Position numbers and translations under genes: made by a program. A DNA stretch of 64,000 nt. Origin: Oscillospiraceae bacterium. GTDB lineage: Bacteria > Bacillota > Clostridia > Oscillospirales > Ruminococcaceae. Shown here piece after piece: positions 1 through 8,674 of the stretch (position 1 is its first letter; every line of letters starts with the position of its first letter). The stretch spans positions 1-64,000 of the forward strand of contig JAHHUE010000003.1 in the NCBI GenBank assembly GCA_020024155.1. The letters run 5' to 3'. The notes below the pieces were generated by a model. That model had not been told where the DNA came from, did no database searches, and saw only the letters and a list, made by a program, of their open reading frames with translations.

Positions 1-60
1 GGAATCGAACCCACACGACCAGCTTGGAAGGCTGGAGTTCTACCACTAAACTACACCCGC
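1..60 (-). tRNA. tRNA-Gly (anticodon TCC), 3' end cut by window edge
   Basis: Read on the minus strand, the sequence begins GCGGGTG, has a D arm (TAGTTTAGTGGTAGA), an anticodon stem CCAGC/GCTGG with loop CTTCCAA (anticodon TCC), and the T-loop motif GGTTCGATTCC. The 3' half of the acceptor stem and the CCA end lie beyond base 1. It decodes GGA/GGG glycine codons. A consensus promoter sits just upstream (95-123). Confidence 0.95.
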
Positions 61-62
61 AT

Positions 63-93
63 ATTTATGTTGTTAATCACTAACAACATAAAT
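63..93. repeat. perfect 13-bp inverted repeat between the tRNA-Gly promoter and the tRNA
   Basis: The arms ATTTATGTTGTTA (63-75) and TAACAACATAAAT (81-93) are exact inverted copies around a 5-base centre. On the minus strand it starts right after the -10 box (95-100) and covers the expected transcription start of tRNA-Gly. No T-run follows in either direction, so it does not look like an ordinary terminator. An operator or processing structure is possible (inference). Confidence 0.6.
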
Positions 94-94
94 A

Positions 95-123
95 ATTATA
101 TACTACTTATTACTATTTGTCAA
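95..123 (-). promoter_or_regulatory. consensus sigma-A promoter for tRNA-Gly
   Basis: On the minus strand TTGACA (118-123) is followed after exactly 17 bases by TATAAT (95-100). Both boxes match the consensus fully. The tRNA begins about 35 bases downstream of the -10 box. It lies between the end of the clpE-like gene and the tRNA, so the tRNA is transcribed independently of the upstream operon. Confidence 0.9.
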
Positions 124-146
124 TAATTTTTTTATATTTTTATTAA

Positions 147-2453
147 CTAATATACAATTTTTATTTCGCCATTTTCTGCGGTTACCAAAACTTTTTCTAT
201 GCTGATATTATCAACTATAATTTCAGCAATTTTATCTTCAACTTCTTTGCGAATAACTCTTCGAATATCTCTTGCGCCAAACTGTCCGCCATTTGCTTTA
301 TCACAAATAACTTTAAGTGCTTCTTTATCCCATGAAAGTGCAATGCCCTTCTGTTCCATTGGCTTAACATATTCTCTCAACATAAGAGCTGCAATATCCA
401 TAAGACTGTTTTCTTCCAATTGATTAAATACAACAATTTCGTCAATACGGCTTAAAAATTCTGGTCTCAAAAAATCTTTAAGAGCACGCATTGTTTTTGA
501 TTTTGTCATATCTGCCGGTTTTTTGTTAAAACCGGTTTCATTCATTGTATCAGTAGAACCAGCATTACTTGTCATTGCAATAACAGTATTCTCAAAGTTT
601 ACTGTTCTGCCATGAGAGTCGTTTATTTTGCCTTCATCAAGAATTTGGAGAAGAATATTCATAACATCTGGATGAGCTTTTTCAATTTCATCAAAAAGAA
701 CTACACTATATGGTTTTCTTCTTACTTTTTCTGTAAGCTGACCAGCTTCGTCATATCCAACATAACCTGGAGGTGAACCAACAAGACGGCTCACTGCGTG
801 TTTCTCCATAAATTCACTCATATCAAAGCGAATAAGTGGGTCAACAGTATCAAACAAATTCTGTGCAAGTTGTTTTACAAGTTCTGTTTTACCAACACCT
901 GTTGGACCAACAAATAAGAAGCTTGCAGGACGGTTTCTACCACTTATACCTGCACGATTACGTTTTATAGCTTTTGCTACAAGGTTTACAGCTTCATCTT
1001 GACCAATAACAACACTTTTAAGTTTATCTTCAAGACCCTGAATTTTGTTATATTCAGTTTCTTTTATCTTAACAGAGCTTATACCTGTCCAAAGTTCGAT
1101 AACTTTTGCAAGGTCATCAATAGTAACTTTAATATTTTTTACAGATTCTTCAAGGCGATTAACTTCTGCCTCTGCTTTAAAGCATTCTTGTTTTATATTT
1201 GCAAGTTTTTCGTAATCAATAACTTCTGTTGAACCATTTTCCATCTGGTCAAGTTCAGCTTTAAGGTCTTCAACTTTTTCTTTATTGAAAATATACTGGC
1301 TGATTTCCGGATGACGAAGATTACAGCAAGCACAAGCTTCGTCCATAAGGTCGATAGCTTTATCTGGTAAAAATCTGTCTGTAATATATTTTTCACTCAT
1401 TCTAACTGTTGTATCAACAATATTCTGAGGAACAATAACATGATGATAATCTTCATAGTACTGTTTGATACCTGTAATGATATCAATTGTATCTGCAATA
1501 GATGGTTCTTCAACTTTTACTGGTTGGAAACGGCGTTCTAACGCACTGTCTTTTTCTATAAACTTGCGATATTCAGCAAATGTTGTTGCACCTATAACCT
1601 GTATTTCTCCACGAGAAAGTGCAGGTTTTAAAATATTACCGGCATTCATAGAGCCTTCGCTGTCGCCTGCGCCTGTTATTGTGTGTATTTCATCAATAAA
1701 CAAGATTATATTACCGTTTGCCTTAACTTCGCTTATAAGGCTTTTTACCCTTGATTCAAACTGTCCACGGAACTGTGTGCCAGCAACAAGGTTTGTCATG
1801 TTTACAAGATAAATTTCTTTACCACGAAGTCTTTCAGGCACTTCATCTCTGCTGATACGCAAAGCAATGCCCTCTGCAATAGCAGTTTTACCAACACCAG
1901 CTTCACCAATAAGACAAGGGTTGTTTTTCTGTCTTCTTGATAAAATTTGAATTGTTCTGTAAATTTCATTATCTCTGCCGATAACATTATCTATTTTGCC
2001 TTCTCTTGCTTTATTAGTAAGATTTTCGCAATATTGGTCAAGAAATTTGCGTTTTGGAGATTTTTTAGATTTTTTCTTATCTCCCTTATCTTTTGCACCA
2101 TCTTTATTATCTTCAACTTCTTTTGGATAAGGCATTGTAGCAGAGCCACCTTGTTCAAAATCTTCATAATCGTCATCATCATCGTCGCTTTCTCCGGTGA
2201 GATTTCCAATCATTTTTGCAATGTTGAACATATCTTCATTGCCTTCATTTTCTTCCATAAAGCTTTCAAGTTGATTTTCCATAGCTTCAAGTTCTTTTTC
2301 GCCTATGCCCATTTGTTTAAGCATATCATCAACTGGTTTTATACCCATTTCTTTTGCACAGGTAAGACAATAACCTTTGCTTTTTGTCTCACCATTTTCA
2401 GTAACCTGCATATAAATCATAGCAGGTCGCTTTTTGCATCTTTCACATAACAT
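147..2453 (-). CDS. clpE: ClpE-like ATP-dependent Clp protease ATP-binding subunit with N-terminal zinc finger
   Basis: This is a 768-residue Hsp100/Clp unfoldase with two AAA+ modules. The N-terminus has a four-cysteine zinc finger (C3, C6, C29, C32) instead of the usual Clp N-domain, as in Firmicute ClpE. An acidic run near residues 88-100 and a Lys-rich stretch near 115-135 follow. Walker A GEAGVGKT lies near residue 185 with Walker B LFIDEIH, then a short coiled M-domain, a second Walker A GPTGVGKT near 514, and Walker [16 protein letters not shown] tripeptide near residue 640 resembles the (V/L)GF loop that docks ClpP. The family unfolds damaged proteins for ClpP degradation. The start follows AAAGGAG. 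It is the last gene of the long ecf-truA-cvpA string. No CtsR box was seen just ahead of it. At 768 aa it is longer than B. subtilis ClpE (about 700) because of the charged linker. Confidence 0.88.
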   Translation of the reverse strand: MLCERCKKRPAMIYMQVTENGETKSKGYCLTCAKEMGIKPVDDMLKQMGIGEKELEAMENQLESFMEENEGNEDMFNIAKMIGNLTGESDDDDDDYEDFEQGGSATMPYPKEVEDNKDGAKDKGDKKKSKKSPKRKFLDQYCENLTNKAREGKIDNVIGRDNEIYRTIQILSRRQKNNPCLIGEAGVGKTAIAEGIALRISRDEVPERLRGKEIYLVNMTNLVAGTQFRGQFESRVKSLISEVKANGNIILFIDEIHTITGAGDSEGSMNAGNILKPALSRGEIQVIGATTFAEYRKFIEKDSALERRFQPVKVEEPSIADTIDIITGIKQYYEDYHHVIVPQNIVDTTVRMSEKYITDRFLPDKAIDLMDEACACCNLRHPEISQYIFNKEKVEDLKAELDQMENGSTEVIDYEKLANIKQECFKAEAEVNRLEESVKNIKVTIDDLAKVIELWTGISSVKIKETEYNKIQGLEDKLKSVVIGQDEAVNLVAKAIKRNRAGISGRNRPASFLFVGPTGVGKTELVKQLAQNLFDTVDPLIRFDMSEFMEKHAVSRLVGSPPGYVGYDEAGQLTEKVRRKPYSVVLFDEIEKAHPDVMNILLQILDEGKINDSHGRTVNFENTVIAMTSNAGSTDTMNETGFNKKPADMTKSKTMRALKDFLRPEFLSRIDEIVVFNQLEENSLMDIAALMLREYVKPMEQKGIALSWDKEALKVICDKANGGQFGARDIRRVIRKEVEDKIAEIIVDNISIEKVLVTAENGEIKIVY

Positions 2454-2491
2454 AAAAACTGCTCCTTTAATGTATCAAGATGCTATTACAT

Positions 2492-3187
2492 CTAACCCAT
2501 AAATGGATTTATAAATGATGTCATAGCTAAAATTTTACTTTGTGATAACAACTCTATATTAAGAAATTCTAGTGAATTTTGTGTGATAATTGCTATTATG
2601 CTCATAATACATGAGATTAGTATAACATAAATTGCACCTTGAAGTACACCCACAACTGCACCACAAATTCTGTTTGCCAAACCGATAATCGGAATATGAT
2701 TTAAAACTTTCAAAAATTTTGATAAAACCGAAACCAAAATATTGAAAATAATAACGCATATTGTAAAAACAATAACAGAAATAACAATAATAACAATTGG
2801 TGCTATTATTGCATCAACAATTTCCTCTGCAACAGAAATATCGGGATTTACCATTCCAAAAATAATATCGTTTGCAATCGTTGTAAGTTCTTGCATAAAT
2901 TTTTCTGGTATAATGCCAGAAAACCCATTAAGAATTTCATTAACATCTATTGTATTTGCAGAATTTTGCAAATATGTAAGTGTATTTTCCACCATTTTAT
3001 TTTTGAAAAAAGAATCAAAAATAACAGGAGAATACTTATTTGCAATTATCCACGAAATTCCAAGTCCAGCCAATTTACCAAGTAAATCAATTGCTGCTGC
3101 AAAAAAGCCTTTTTTAAATGCTTTAATTGCACACATAGATATTATTATTAGTAAAATAATATCTATTATAACTGGTATATTACTCAT
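2492..3187 (-). CDS. CvpA family membrane protein
   Basis: A 231-residue protein with four to five hydrophobic segments (about residues 8-50, 105-125, 130-160, 170-215) and the family's N-terminal layout, in which the first helix starts near residue 7 and is followed by a Lys/Phe-rich turn. CvpA proteins are inner-membrane proteins named for colicin V production in E. coli; their molecular role in Firmicutes is unclear. It sits 11 bases behind the DUF5711 gene and 38 bases ahead of the clpE-like gene, a string common in Clostridia. A link to envelope or cell-division stress is inference from that context. Confidence 0.82.
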   Translation of the reverse strand: MSNIPVIIDIILLIIISMCAIKAFKKGFFAAAIDLLGKLAGLGISWIIANKYSPVIFDSFFKNKMVENTLTYLQNSANTIDVNEILNGFSGIIPEKFMQELTTIANDIIFGMVNPDISVAEEIVDAIIAPIVIIVISVIVFTICVIIFNILVSVLSKFLKVLNHIPIIGLANRICGAVVGVLQGAIYVILISCIMSIIAIITQNSLEFLNIELLSQSKILAMTSFINPFMG

Positions 3188-3198
3188 AAAACCACTCC

Positions 3199-4389
3199 TT
3201 ATGAATCTTCTCTGTATTTTTCAATTTTATCCAGACTATCTCCATAAATTGCTATGCAGCCATTATAGTCTAATATGTCTTTGATATTATTTTTTACTGG
3301 AGTTTCTGCTATTTTTTCGCCTTTAAGTGTATATTGTTCTACGCTTTTTTTGCCCAAAGCATATATTCTTTGTCCAGAAATTATAACATCAGATATAGCT
3401 TGTGGTGTATCAATTTTAAAGTTTTCTTTAAAATTTAGGTCAGTCACAACTATTGTGCTATCAGCAACAGCAGAATATCCACTAAAACTCATTATAATCT
3501 GACCATTTTTAATATCATAAGACTTTAAATTTCCATTACTGTATACATATTCTTCTTTGGTTGATCCATCTTCTGCATTAACCAAAATAGCTTTGTTAGT
3601 ATAAAAAATTACAATTTCATTTTCTTTTATATATTCAATGCCAAGAACTGCTGCTCCGGTATTTTTTATAACAAAATTTTCTGTTCCTTTGTTAACATCA
3701 ATTACATACACATGACTGTCAAGTCTGCCATTTTCTGTTTGCAAGCAACTTACTACAAGATTTTTTGCTTTTGGAGATAAGTAGCTTTGCAATGGAAAGC
3801 TTTTTGCATTAAGCCATGTAATAACTTCTTTCATTTGAGAGTCATATACTTTGACTTCGCCATTATAGCTTTGACTTTTTGTTGTAACAGCAACATAGTT
3901 ATTTTTTGAAAGTGATGCGTGAATTATATCATTTTCCATTTCTTGATTAAACAGAATTTTATGGGCATTTGCCACTTTCAAAGAAGTTTCATTTGCATTA
4001 TAGATAACAACTCTTTTATCGGATGTATCTATTATAGGGTTTTGCATAGAGTGATAATATTCAAAAACCTTACTTCCTGTCGGAGACCAAAAGCTAAGGC
4101 TATCACTGTCAAGAACACAAAGGGACGCACCCATTTTTTCCGACTGTTTGAATGTTTGATTTTCTACCTGAAAAGGGAAACCGTTTCCAAACTGCATATA
4201 TACAAGACCACTACTGAGAAAATCTCCCAAATATGCAAGTGACGTACCATATATGCCTGTTATATAAACCAAAAAAGCAGTTACAACGATACCTGCCAAA
4301 ATCATACGGTTTTGGCGCCTTTTGGCAATTTTTTTATTTTTACGCAAAAGTTCTTTACGTGTCAATCTTCTTGGTGGTTGCTGTGACAT
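3199..4389 (-). CDS. DUF5711 family membrane-anchored beta-propeller-like protein
   Basis: A 396-residue protein with a strongly basic N-terminal tail (about residues 5-28), one transmembrane helix (about 30-50), and a long extracytoplasmic region of repeated short beta-strand blocks ending in D/N-rich turns, suggesting a WD40/PQQ-like propeller. The layout matches DUF5711 proteins of Clostridia, which often neighbour CvpA and Clp genes as here. No catalytic motif is evident; the function is unknown. It lies 11 bases from cvpA and 16 bases behind truA, so it is probably cotranscribed. A cell-surface scaffold or sensor role is only inference. Confidence 0.75.
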   Translation of the reverse strand: MSQQPPRRLTRKELLRKNKKIAKRRQNRMILAGIVVTAFLVYITGIYGTSLAYLGDFLSSGLVYMQFGNGFPFQVENQTFKQSEKMGASLCVLDSDSLSFWSPTGSKVFEYYHSMQNPIIDTSDKRVVIYNANETSLKVANAHKILFNQEMENDIIHASLSKNNYVAVTTKSQSYNGEVKVYDSQMKEVITWLNAKSFPLQSYLSPKAKNLVVSCLQTENGRLDSHVYVIDVNKGTENFVIKNTGAAVLGIEYIKENEIVIFYTNKAILVNAEDGSTKEEYVYSNGNLKSYDIKNGQIIMSFSGYSAVADSTIVVTDLNFKENFKIDTPQAISDVIISGQRIYALGKKSVEQYTLKGEKIAETPVKNNIKDILDYNGCIAIYGDSLDKIEKYREDS

Positions 4390-4405
4390 TTTTTATCCTT
4401 TTTAT

Positions 4406-5137
4406 TTAGTATATTACATCAGTTAAAAATAGACCGGTTGGCGGCACTGTAACTCCTGCTTTTGAGCGATGTCTTGCCTCAATAATATCTTTCACTTGTT
4501 CCGGCTTTATTTTACCGGTACCAACCCAGATAAGTGTGCCAACCATAATTCTAACCATATTATATAAGTATCCGTCAGCTCTTACTTTAAATATAATCAT
4601 ATTTCCTTGCTGAGATACCTGTGCAGAATACACTGTTCTAGTGCAATCTATAATTTTTGACCATCTTGCCATAAAAGAACGAAAATCGTGAGTTCCAACA
4701 AAATATTTTGCCCCCTCATTCATTGCATTTGCATCAAGTTTTTGAGGAAAGCGATAATAATATTTGCTTGTAAAAGGGTCATCTACATGGTCATTCATTA
4801 TATAGTAGGTATATTCTTTTCCTTTTGCAGAATACCTTGCGTGAAATCCATCTTCTACTTGTGATGATTTCTGAACTCTTATATCTTGTGGCAGATTTGC
4901 ATTTAGTGAGAGTGGAAACTTATGTAAGTTCAACTCTTTTTGTGTATCAAAGCTAAAATAAAAACATTTTGCGTGTACACCACTATCTGTTCTGGAACAT
5001 CCCTTAATGTTTTCTGCATCGTTTACAACAGTCAACAATGCTTTCTGAAATTCTCCAAAAACAGTTCTTCTATCCTTTTGCACTTGACTTCCACAAAAAT
5101 CTGTGCCATCAAATGCAACTTTAACCAATACTGTCAA
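4406..5137 (-). CDS. truA: tRNA pseudouridine(38-40) synthase TruA
   Basis: A 243-residue enzyme that isomerises uridines 38, 39 and 40 in the anticodon stem-loop of many tRNAs. The catalytic aspartate is D51 in the motif CSRTDSGVHA, the TruA hallmark, and FDGTDFCGSQ near the N-terminus is the expected RNA-binding strand. Length is typical for the family. The start is TTG preceded by AAGGAG at a good distance. It follows ecfT by 15 bases; the ecfA1-ecfA2-ecfT-truA order is widely conserved in Firmicutes, usually next to ribosomal protein genes, which are absent here. Confidence 0.95.
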   Translation of the reverse strand: MTVLVKVAFDGTDFCGSQVQKDRRTVFGEFQKALLTVVNDAENIKGCSRTDSGVHAKCFYFSFDTQKELNLHKFPLSLNANLPQDIRVQKSSQVEDGFHARYSAKGKEYTYYIMNDHVDDPFTSKYYYRFPQKLDANAMNEGAKYFVGTHDFRSFMARWSKIIDCTRTVYSAQVSQQGNMIIFKVRADGYLYNMVRIMVGTLIWVGTGKIKPEQVKDIIEARHRSKAGVTVPPTGLFLTDVIY

Positions 5138-5152
5138 TTTATTCTCCTTGTT

Positions 5153-5971
5153 TTAGATAAGTGATGGAAACACAAATCTTGTCGCTAAAACAACAGCAAA
5201 GAAAACAACACAAACAATGCTTATTGTAATATCATTTCCTGTGATTTTAAGCTGTTTAAGTCTTGTTCTGCCTTTGCCACCGTGATAACAGCGACATTCC
5301 ATTGCAGTTGCAAGTTCATCAGCACGACGAAATGCAGATATAAAAAGAGGAATAAGAATTGGTACAAGAGCTTTTACTCTGTCTGTAAAATTACCGCTGT
5401 CAAGCAATGCACCACGAGATTTCTGGGCAGAAATAATCTTATCTGTTTCCTCAATAAGAGTTGGTATAAATCTTAATGCAATTGTCATCATCATTGCCAT
5501 TTCGTGCACCGGAAATTTAACAAGTTCCAGTGGTTTCATAAGTCTTTCCATACCGTCAGTAAGCTCAATAGGGCTTGTTGTGTATGTAAGCAGTGATGTA
5601 CCGCTGATAAGACATATAATTCTTATAACCATTACAATACAGAAAATTATACCTTCTTTATAGATGTTAATTTTCCATAAGTGAAACAGTGGTGTTCCCT
5701 CACCAGTTATAAAAAACAGATTTAATATAACTGTAAAAAGAATAATCGGCAAAATAGGTTTAAGGCTCTTTTTAAGCATTTTGATTGGTATTTTTGCCAA
5801 TCCGTAAATGGCAAGCACAAAAACAACATTAAGTACAAGCCCTGCAACATTGTTTGATAGAAATAAAAATACAACATACGCAATTGTAACAAGAATTTTT
5901 ATTCTTGAATCCAAACGGTGCACTGGACTGTTGCCCGGAAAATGCTGACCGATTGTAATGTCTTTAAGCAT
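5153..5971 (-). CDS. ecfT: ECF transporter transmembrane component EcfT
   Basis: A 272-residue integral membrane protein with about six hydrophobic segments and the two cytoplasmic coupling motifs of EcfT, here KSRG (about residue 188) and CRC (about 225) in place of the usual Ala-Arg-Gly pattern. EcfT couples the two ATPases to interchangeable substrate-binding S components that take up vitamins or trace nutrients. The start codon overlaps the stop of ecfA2 (TAATG), so translation is probably coupled. No S component is present in the window, so the substrates cannot be stated; the module is expected to serve several S proteins encoded elsewhere. Confidence 0.93.
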   Translation of the reverse strand: MLKDITIGQHFPGNSPVHRLDSRIKILVTIAYVVFLFLSNNVAGLVLNVVFVLAIYGLAKIPIKMLKKSLKPILPIILFTVILNLFFITGEGTPLFHLWKINIYKEGIIFCIVMVIRIICLISGTSLLTYTTSPIELTDGMERLMKPLELVKFPVHEMAMMMTIALRFIPTLIEETDKIISAQKSRGALLDSGNFTDRVKALVPILIPLFISAFRRADELATAMECRCYHGGKGRTRLKQLKITGNDITISIVCVVFFAVVLATRFVFPSLI

Positions 5972-6837
5972 TATTTTGCACCTCCGTTTTTATCTTTGTA
6001 TTTAAGCAATGTTTTAATTGCATAAGGAATAGTGTAAACATCGGTGTTTATATCAATACCCATTTCTCTAAGTTTTAGAAAAACTTTTGTTATATCCGGT
6101 ATACCAAGACCCATTTTTGAAAGATTTTCTGCATCTTGGAAAATTTCTTCTGTTGGTGCATATTTATAAACTTTACCGCTGTCCATAACAAGAACTTTGT
6201 CAGCGTAGTTTGCAATATCTTCCATGGAGTGAGAAACCAAAATAACTGTACCACCGGTTGTAAGATGATAGTTTTTAACCTGAGATAAAATTTGTTCTCT
6301 TCCTTCTGGGTCAAGACCTGCACAAGGCTCGTCCAAAACAAGAACTCTTGGCTGCATTGCAATAATACCTGCAATTGCAACACGGCGTTTCTGACCACCG
6401 GAAAGGTCAAATGGAGAGGCATCAAGCATTTCTTTTGTTATACCACAAAATTCAGCTGCCATTTTTACTCTCTTATCAATTTCTTCATCTTTAAGACCCA
6501 TATTTTTAGGTCCAAAAGCTATATCTTTATAAACTGTTTCTTCAAACAACTGATATTCAGGATATTGGAAAACAAGACCAACTGTAAAACGCACTTGGCG
6601 AATATCTTTATAATCTTTCCATATATCTTTTCCGTCAAGATAAATTGCACCTTGCTGTGGTTTTGTAAGTCCGTTAAGGTGGCTGATAAGAGTGCTTTTG
6701 CCACAACCTGTATGACCTATTACACCAACAAATGTGCCTTCTTCTATTTCAAGATTAACATTATCCAAAGCTTTTGTTGCCCCTGGCATACCTTCGTTGT
6801 AGGTATAGGACAAATTTTCTATTTTTAATACTGACAT
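5971..6837 (-). CDS. ecfA2: ECF transporter ATPase EcfA2
   Basis: A 288-residue ABC ATPase with Walker A GHTGCGKST, Q-loop VGLVFQYPE, signature LSGGQKRRVAIAG, Walker B VLVLDEPCAGLDP and the switch histidine in LVSHSMED. It forms the cytoplasmic heterodimer with EcfA1 and powers EcfT. The QYPE Q-loop context and the C-terminal extension are typical of EcfA2 (CbiO2). It starts seven bases behind ecfA1 and overlaps ecfT by one base. Confidence 0.95.
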   Translation of the reverse strand: MSVLKIENLSYTYNEGMPGATKALDNVNLEIEEGTFVGVIGHTGCGKSTLISHLNGLTKPQQGAIYLDGKDIWKDYKDIRQVRFTVGLVFQYPEYQLFEETVYKDIAFGPKNMGLKDEEIDKRVKMAAEFCGITKEMLDASPFDLSGGQKRRVAIAGIIAMQPRVLVLDEPCAGLDPEGREQILSQVKNYHLTTGGTVILVSHSMEDIANYADKVLVMDSGKVYKYAPTEEIFQDAENLSKMGLGIPDITKVFLKLREMGIDINTDVYTIPYAIKTLLKYKDKNGGAK

Positions 6838-6844
6838 ATCTATC

Positions 6845-7681
6845 CTACCCTTTCAAAAAATCATAAAGTTGCTGAGCACATTCGTCAATAGAAATTGCTT
6901 TTGTTGACATTTTATACCCAAGTTTTGTCATTTCATAAGCCAGTTCGCTTGTTTGAGGTACATCAAGTGAAAGTTTTTTAACCATTTCAACCTGAGAAAA
7001 TATCTCTTTTGGAGTGCCTTCTTTTACAACATTACCTTTGTTCATAACAACAATACGGTTAGCCTGTGCAGCTTCGTCCATATAGTGAGTTATAAGAATA
7101 ACAGTAATACCATAATCTTTATTTAAACTTTTTATTGTCTTTAAAACTTTTCTTCTTCCCTCTGGGTCAAGCATTGCAGTTGGCTCATCCAAAACAATGC
7201 AGTCCGGCCTCATAGCAATAATGCCTGCAATTGCAACACGCTGTTTTTGACCACCTGAGAGATGATGTGGTGCTTTATTTTTGAATTTATAAACGCCTGT
7301 TTTTTCCATAGCCTCATCAATGCGACGGCGTATTTCTGCTGGTTCAACCCCCATATTTTCCAATGCAAAAGCAACATCTTCTTCTACAATTGTTGCAACA
7401 ATTTGGTTGTCTGGGTTTTGAAACACCATACCAACTTTTTGTCTTATATCAAGAAGTTTATCTTCTTCTGATGTAAGCATACCACACACTTCAACTTGTC
7501 CTTTTTCCGGCACAAGAATTGCATTAAAATGCTTTGCAAGTGTGCTTTTACCACAGCCATTTGAGCCTAAAACAGCTATAAACTCTCCTTTTTTTGCAGA
7601 AAAGTTTATTCCATTAAGAACACTTTTTTTCTCTTCGCTATATCCAAACCAAAGGTTTGTAGCTTTAATCATTTCTTGCAT
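6845..7681 (-). CDS. ecfA1: ECF transporter ATPase EcfA1
   Basis: An ABC ATPase with Walker A GSNGCGKST, Q-loop VGMVFQNPDNQ, signature LSGGQKQRVAIAG, Walker B CIVLDEPTAMLDP and switch histidine in LITHYMDE. The QNPDNQ context marks it as EcfA1 (CbiO1), partner of the next gene. I place the start at the ATG at 7681 because GAAGGAG lies four bases upstream; an in-frame ATG at 7696 would put that ribosome site inside the gene. About 279 residues, normal for the family. It is separated by 48 bases from the methyltransferase upstream and probably shares its transcript. Confidence 0.94.
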   Translation of the reverse strand: MQEMIKATNLWFGYSEEKKSVLNGINFSAKKGEFIAVLGSNGCGKSTLAKHFNAILVPEKGQVEVCGMLTSEEDKLLDIRQKVGMVFQNPDNQIVATIVEEDVAFALENMGVEPAEIRRRIDEAMEKTGVYKFKNKAPHHLSGGQKQRVAIAGIIAMRPDCIVLDEPTAMLDPEGRRKVLKTIKSLNKDYGITVILITHYMDEAAQANRIVVMNKGNVVKEGTPKEIFSQVEMVKKLSLDVPQTSELAYEMTKLGYKMSTKAISIDECAQQLYDFLKG

Positions 7682-7729
7682 AATTCTCCTTCTCATAAGT
7701 TACAGCTTTATCTGCTATAAAGTCTGTAC

Positions 7730-8596
7730 CTATCCTTTTTTCCAGAATGCAGTTGAACCACAAGCAAGGGCAGAGCCTGTTGCCTGCACAGTAAGACCTA
7801 TTTCATCAGCTGTAACAACGCCACCAAATCTTGGTTTAACCAATGCATTAAGCATATATTCCATACTGCTTGGAGATACACCTGTTGTATAAGAGTTAAC
7901 TGCAACAAAAAGTGGGTCATCACTAAGTAATTGGCTACAAAGTTCCATAAGCTGATAGATATTATCTTCAAGTTTCCAAACTTCACCGTTAGGGCCTCTG
8001 CCATAGCTTGGAGGGTCCATTATAATACCATCATATTTATTGCCGCGACGGATTTCTCTTTGTACAAATTTTATACAATCATCAACAATCCAACGAATTG
8101 GATAATTCTGCATATTGGAAAGCTGTGCATTTTCTCTTGCCCATTGAACCATACCTTTTGATGCGTCAACATGGCAAACCTTTGCACCTACTTTTGCACA
8201 AGCAAGTGTTGCACCACCTGTATAGCTAAAAAGGTTAAGAACACTTATTTCTCTATTTTCTGCTTGAATAAGTCTTTTGTATTCGTCCCAGTTTGTAGCT
8301 TGCTCTGGGAACAAACCAGTATGTTTAAAGCCTGTTGGAGAAACTTGGAATTTCAAGTCCTCATAATTTATTGTCCATTTTTGTGCAAAACTTTTTTTGT
8401 ATTCCCACTGTCCTCCACCAGCTGAAGAACGATGATATACAGCGTGAGCTTTTTCCCAAAGAGGACTTTTCTCTGGAAGTTTCCATACAACCTGAGGGTC
8501 TGGTCTTACAAGGATTACATCTCCCCAGCTTTCAAGACGAAACCCATCTGTTGCGTCTATAAGTTTATAATCCTGCCATTTATTATCTGCTCTCAT
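7730..8596 (-). CDS. class I SAM-dependent methyltransferase, RlmI/RlmK-like
   Basis: About 288 residues. A PUA-like N-terminal region is followed by a Rossmann-fold methyltransferase with the SAM motif VLNLFSYTGG (about residue 128) and the catalytic motif IIMDPPSYGRG (about 200), as in 23S rRNA m5C methyltransferases of COG1092. The exact target is not provable from sequence. I choose the ATG at 8596 because family members begin with an xxWxDYxLID block just after this point and a hairpin (8608-8634) occupies the upstream in-frame extension from a TTG at 8647. It lies between glmM and ecfA1 on the same strand. Confidence 0.85.
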   Translation of the reverse strand: MRADNKWQDYKLIDATDGFRLESWGDVILVRPDPQVVWKLPEKSPLWEKAHAVYHRSSAGGGQWEYKKSFAQKWTINYEDLKFQVSPTGFKHTGLFPEQATNWDEYKRLIQAENREISVLNLFSYTGGATLACAKVGAKVCHVDASKGMVQWARENAQLSNMQNYPIRWIVDDCIKFVQREIRRGNKYDGIIMDPPSYGRGPNGEVWKLEDNIYQLMELCSQLLSDDPLFVAVNSYTTGVSPSSMEYMLNALVKPRFGGVVTADEIGLTVQATGSALACGSTAFWKKG

Positions 8597-8607
8597 ATAC
8601 TTTACAG

Positions 8608-8634
8608 GACGACAACATATAAAATGCTGTCGTC
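8608..8634 (-). terminator. strong hairpin between glmM and the methyltransferase
   Basis: GACGACAACA (8608-8617) and TGCTGTCGTC (8625-8634) form a 10-bp stem with one wobble and a 7-base loop. On the minus strand it follows the glmM stop by about 40 bases but no T-run follows, so it may only attenuate or stabilise the transcript. On the plus strand it is followed by TTGCCTTTCTC. Confidence 0.5.
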
Positions 8635-8674
8635 TTGCCTTTCTCAAAATATTTTATTTTTCAACAAATTTACA

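Noticed and set aside
199-423. Plus-strand open frames opposite clpE, atp genes, mfd and others
   Set aside because: They are antisense shadows of clear conserved genes, lack ribosome sites and encode no recognisable domains.
2454-2491. CtsR operator ahead of the clpE-like gene
   Set aside because: The 38-base gap has no GGTCAAA tandem heptamer.
8597-8647. N-terminal extension of the methyltransferase from a TTG codon
   Set aside because: No ribosome site precedes it, a strong hairpin lies within it, and family members start at the downstream ATG.
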